In this document: positions 14,327 through 16,082 of the stretch, piece after piece
How positions within the stretch are numbered: position 1 is the stretch's first letter
Layout of the letters: each line of letters opens with the position of its first letter
NCBI GenBank assembly: GCA_035649275.1
Contig: DASRJW010000099.1
Location: 1 to 16,082 of the forward strand
DNA length: 16,082 bases
Direction: 5' to 3'
DNA from: Candidatus Krumholzibacteriia bacterium
GTDB taxonomy: Bacteria; Krumholzibacteriota; Krumholzibacteriia; G020349025
Program-made: the position numbers and the translations under genes
The notes under the pieces: generated by a model
Database searches by the model: none
Told to the model about the DNA's origin: nothing
The model's input: the letters and a program-made list of their open reading frames with translations, nothing else

Positions 14327-15022
14327 ATGCTTCGCCTGCGCCGAGCCCGCGAGCGCGGTCACTTCGACCACGGCTGGCTCGACACCAACCATACCTTCTC
14401 CTTCGCCGACTACCACGACCCGGAGCACATGGGCTTTCGAGTCCTCCGTGTCATCAACGAGGACGTGGTCGCGCCCGGGCAGGGCTTCGGTACCCACGGT
14501 CACCGGGACATGGAGATCGTCACCTACGTGCTCGATGGCGCCCTGGAGCACCGCGACAGCACGGGTGGCGGCGGGGTGCTTCGCCCGGGCGACGTGCAGC
14601 GCATGAGCGCAGGCAGCGGCGTCATGCACAGCGAGTTCAACCACTCGCAGACGGAACCCGTGCACTTCCTGCAGATCTGGTTGCTGCCGGAGCGGCGCGG
14701 CTTGCCGCCGGGCTACGAGGACAAGCGCTTTCCCGCAGCCGAAAAGCGCGGCCGGCTGCGGGTCATCGCCTCCGCCGACATGCGCGACGGTTCGCTGCTC
14801 CTGCACCAGGATGCTTCGATCCTTGCCTCCATCCTGGAGGGTACGTCCGTGGAGCATGCGCTCGGCCCGGGCCGGCACGCCTGGGTGCAGGTGGCCCGCG
14901 GCGAGGTCGCGGTGAACGGGCAAACGCTGGCCGCCGGCGACGGCGCCGCCATCAGTGAAGAGACGCGATTGCAGTTCGCTGCCACCGGCGCCTCCGAGTT
15001 CTTGCTGTTTGATCTGCCATGA
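14327..15022 (+). CDS. Pirin family protein, YhhW/quercetin 2,3-dioxygenase-like
   Basis: This 231-aa bicupin protein is cytoplasmic. The N-terminal cupin contains GFGTHGHRDMEIVTYVLDGALEHRDS and RPGDVQRMSAGSGVMHSEFN. His57, His59, His101 and Glu103 match the metal-binding set of pirins in identity and spacing, so a divalent metal site is intact. PVHFLQIWLLPERRGLPPGYE is also characteristic of the YhhW subgroup. The C-terminal cupin (about residues 140-231) lacks evident metal ligands, as is usual for the family. YhhW has quercetinase activity in vitro, but its natural substrate is unknown. ATG 14327 lies 17 nt after the rhodanese stop and fits the family N-terminus MLRLRRARERGHFDHGWLDT exactly. 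Confidence 0.94.
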   Translation: MLRLRRARERGHFDHGWLDTNHTFSFADYHDPEHMGFRVLRVINEDVVAPGQGFGTHGHRDMEIVTYVLDGALEHRDSTGGGGVLRPGDVQRMSAGSGVMHSEFNHSQTEPVHFLQIWLLPERRGLPPGYEDKRFPAAEKRGRLRVIASADMRDGSLLLHQDASILASILEGTSVEHALGPGRHAWVQVARGEVAVNGQTLAAGDGAAISEETRLQFAATGASEFLLFDLP

Positions 15023-15076
15023 GCGATGGCTGGCCCTCGCGATTCTTGGCGCCATGCGTCCAGGACAGGAGGAATG

Positions 15077-15805
15077 ATGGAGTCACGAGGAACCGCGAGT
15101 CTTGCCCTGGCGGCGCTCCTGCTCGCCCTCGGCGCCAGCGTCGGTGGCGGGCTCATCGGCCGGGGTTTCCGCGACGCCCGCACGGCGGATCGTTTCGTCA
15201 ACGTCCGCGGCCTGGCGGAGAAGCTGGTCAAAGCGGATGTCGCGATCTGGACGCTGCAGGTCAGCAGCGGCGGTAACGATCTCTCCCGGCTGCAGGCGAA
15301 GATCGACGCGGACGTGCAGGCGATCCGGGAGTTCCTCGTCTCCGGCGGTCTCGCCGAGGACGATCTACGGCCGCAGCGCTTGGAGGTGCAGGACGTCCTG
15401 GCGCAGGCCTGGAGATCGGGTCCGGTGGGCGAAGCGCGCTACACCGTGCAGCAAACGCTCATCGTGCGCACCGAGAAGGTCGACATGCTCGCAGCACTCG
15501 GGCAGCGCACCGGCGAGCTCGTGCGCCGCGGCGTCGTGCTCAACGACCTCGGCGGCCCGGTGTTCGTGTTCACCAAGCTGAACGAGATCAAACCGGACAT
15601 GATCGCCGAGGCGACCCGCAATGCCCGCGAGAGCGCCGAGCAGTTCGCTGCCGACTCGAGGAGCCGCATCGGCGGCATCCACCGCGCCACGCAAGGGCTC
15701 TTCCAGATCTTGCCGCGGGACGAATCCCAGGCGGTCACGGAACAGAGCCAGGTGGAGAAGAAGGTGCGGGTCGTGACCACGATGGAGTACTTGTTGACCG
15801 AGTGA
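15077..15805 (+). CDS. Membrane-anchored SIMPL-domain (DUF541) protein
   Basis: This 242-aa protein has an N-terminal hydrophobic segment (residues about 7-28, ASLALAALLLALGASVGGGL), a signal anchor or signal peptide, placing the rest outside the cytoplasmic membrane. The SIMPL/DUF541 pattern follows: FVNVRGLAEKLVKADVAIWTLQVS, then the helical LQAKIDADVQAIREFLVSGGL, then YTVQQTLIVRT, NEIKPDMIAEATRNARESAEQFAADS, and a C-terminal strand KKVRVVTTMEYLL. The family forms oligomeric periplasmic or outer-membrane-associated assemblies of unclear function. AGGAGG at 15067-15072 is 4 nt from ATG 15077 and only 1 nt from ATG 15074, so 15077 is preferred. Its 54-nt spacing from the pirin gene allows co-transcription. 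It converges with the next gene, the stops being 5 nt apart. Confidence 0.88.
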   Translation: MESRGTASLALAALLLALGASVGGGLIGRGFRDARTADRFVNVRGLAEKLVKADVAIWTLQVSSGGNDLSRLQAKIDADVQAIREFLVSGGLAEDDLRPQRLEVQDVLAQAWRSGPVGEARYTVQQTLIVRTEKVDMLAALGQRTGELVRRGVVLNDLGGPVFVFTKLNEIKPDMIAEATRNARESAEQFAADSRSRIGGIHRATQGLFQILPRDESQAVTEQSQVEKKVRVVTTMEYLLTE

Positions 15806-15810
15806 CGCAC

Positions 15811-16082
15811 TCACCCCTCAGCGCGGGATTCCATGGCCCGTCGCAGGGCGGCGCGTGGGTCCGCCACACCTTCCTTGAAGGCATAGACGTCGATGCCCCC
15901 GCTGCCGAGCCGGCGGTAGCGCGTCCCGATGGCGGCGGGGAAGTAGTAGTCCGCCCGGAAGGAAACCGGGAACGAGTTGGTCTTGCCGGCGAGGAAACGC
16001 AGCTTGGGGTCTTGCAGCCAGGCAAGGATCGAAAGCGAGCGGGGCCCGAGCCTCTCGACGCTACAACCATACTCCGGTGGCT
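15811..16082 (-). CDS. Unrecognised protein, C-terminal 89+ residues (5' end outside the window)
   Basis: The minus strand is open from the window edge to a TGA at 15811-15813. It reads PPEYGCSVERLGPRSLSI, LAWLQDPKLRFLAGKT, SFPVSFRADYYFPAAI, then YRRLGSGGIDVYAFKEG, and ends MESRAEG. Third codon positions are strongly G/C and the amino-acid mix is ordinary, whereas the other frames here are Arg/Ser/Pro-rich, so I take this as the coding frame. I do not recognise a family. There is no visible start because the gene continues beyond 16082. Confidence 0.7.
   Translation of the reverse strand, partial: PPEYGCSVERLGPRSLSILAWLQDPKLRFLAGKTNSFPVSFRADYYFPAAIGTRYRRLGSGGIDVYAFKEGVADPRAALRRAMESRAEG

Noticed and set aside
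1-16082. CRISPR array, tRNA or rRNA genes
   Set aside because: No regularly spaced repeats and no recognisable tRNA or rRNA signatures were seen on either strand; a covariance-model search was not possible here.

Overview
The window is high-GC bacterial chromosome. Two secreted proteins end in a tail of the type QNxPNPFNPGTRIDF followed by a FlgD-like segment (VYDIRGRLVRVL, SGIYxYRLET, KMTLxR). Such tails are typical of the FCB group and neighbouring phyla such as Eisenbacteria, Latescibacteria and KSB1-like lineages. The phylum is an inference; there is no rRNA, tRNA or CRISPR array here.

Layout. (1) 3-920, plus strand: 3' part of an NAD-type malic enzyme. (2) 1077-5476, minus strand: two tandem, closely related secreted proteins with a GHL15-like glycoside hydrolase module, an embedded carbohydrate-binding-like module and the sorting tail. 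(3) 5477-8828: an accessory-looking stretch, visibly less GC-rich than the rest. It holds a SAM-dependent methyltransferase, a wrecked second methyltransferase on the opposite strand, a 26-bp tandem repeat, and a protein that joins a DnaB-helicase-N-like domain to a membrane segment and a C-terminal SPOR domain. (4) 8829-11332, minus strand: an aminotransferase and an APC-family amino-acid permease in an apparent operon. (5) 11364-15805, plus strand: FdhF/YdeP-type molybdopterin oxidoreductase, DUF167 protein, rhodanese, pirin-type quercetinase-like protein and a membrane-anchored SIMPL-domain protein, closely spaced and probably co-transcribed at least in part. (6) 15811-16082, minus strand: 3' end of an unrecognised gene that has no start codon inside the window.

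How the genes may work together. The permease and aminotransferase (5-nt gap) probably act on one amino acid. The YdeP-like oxidoreductase, rhodanese and pirin share a redox, sulfur and metal theme; a functional link is inferred only from their order. The tandem hydrolases look like a duplicated polysaccharide-degrading function.

The best candidate for something undescribed is the DnaB_N-TM-SPOR protein at 7494-8741. It has the layout of a septal peptidoglycan-binding protein, but its cytoplasmic part resembles the primase-interacting collar domain of the replicative helicase, and the helicase motor is absent.
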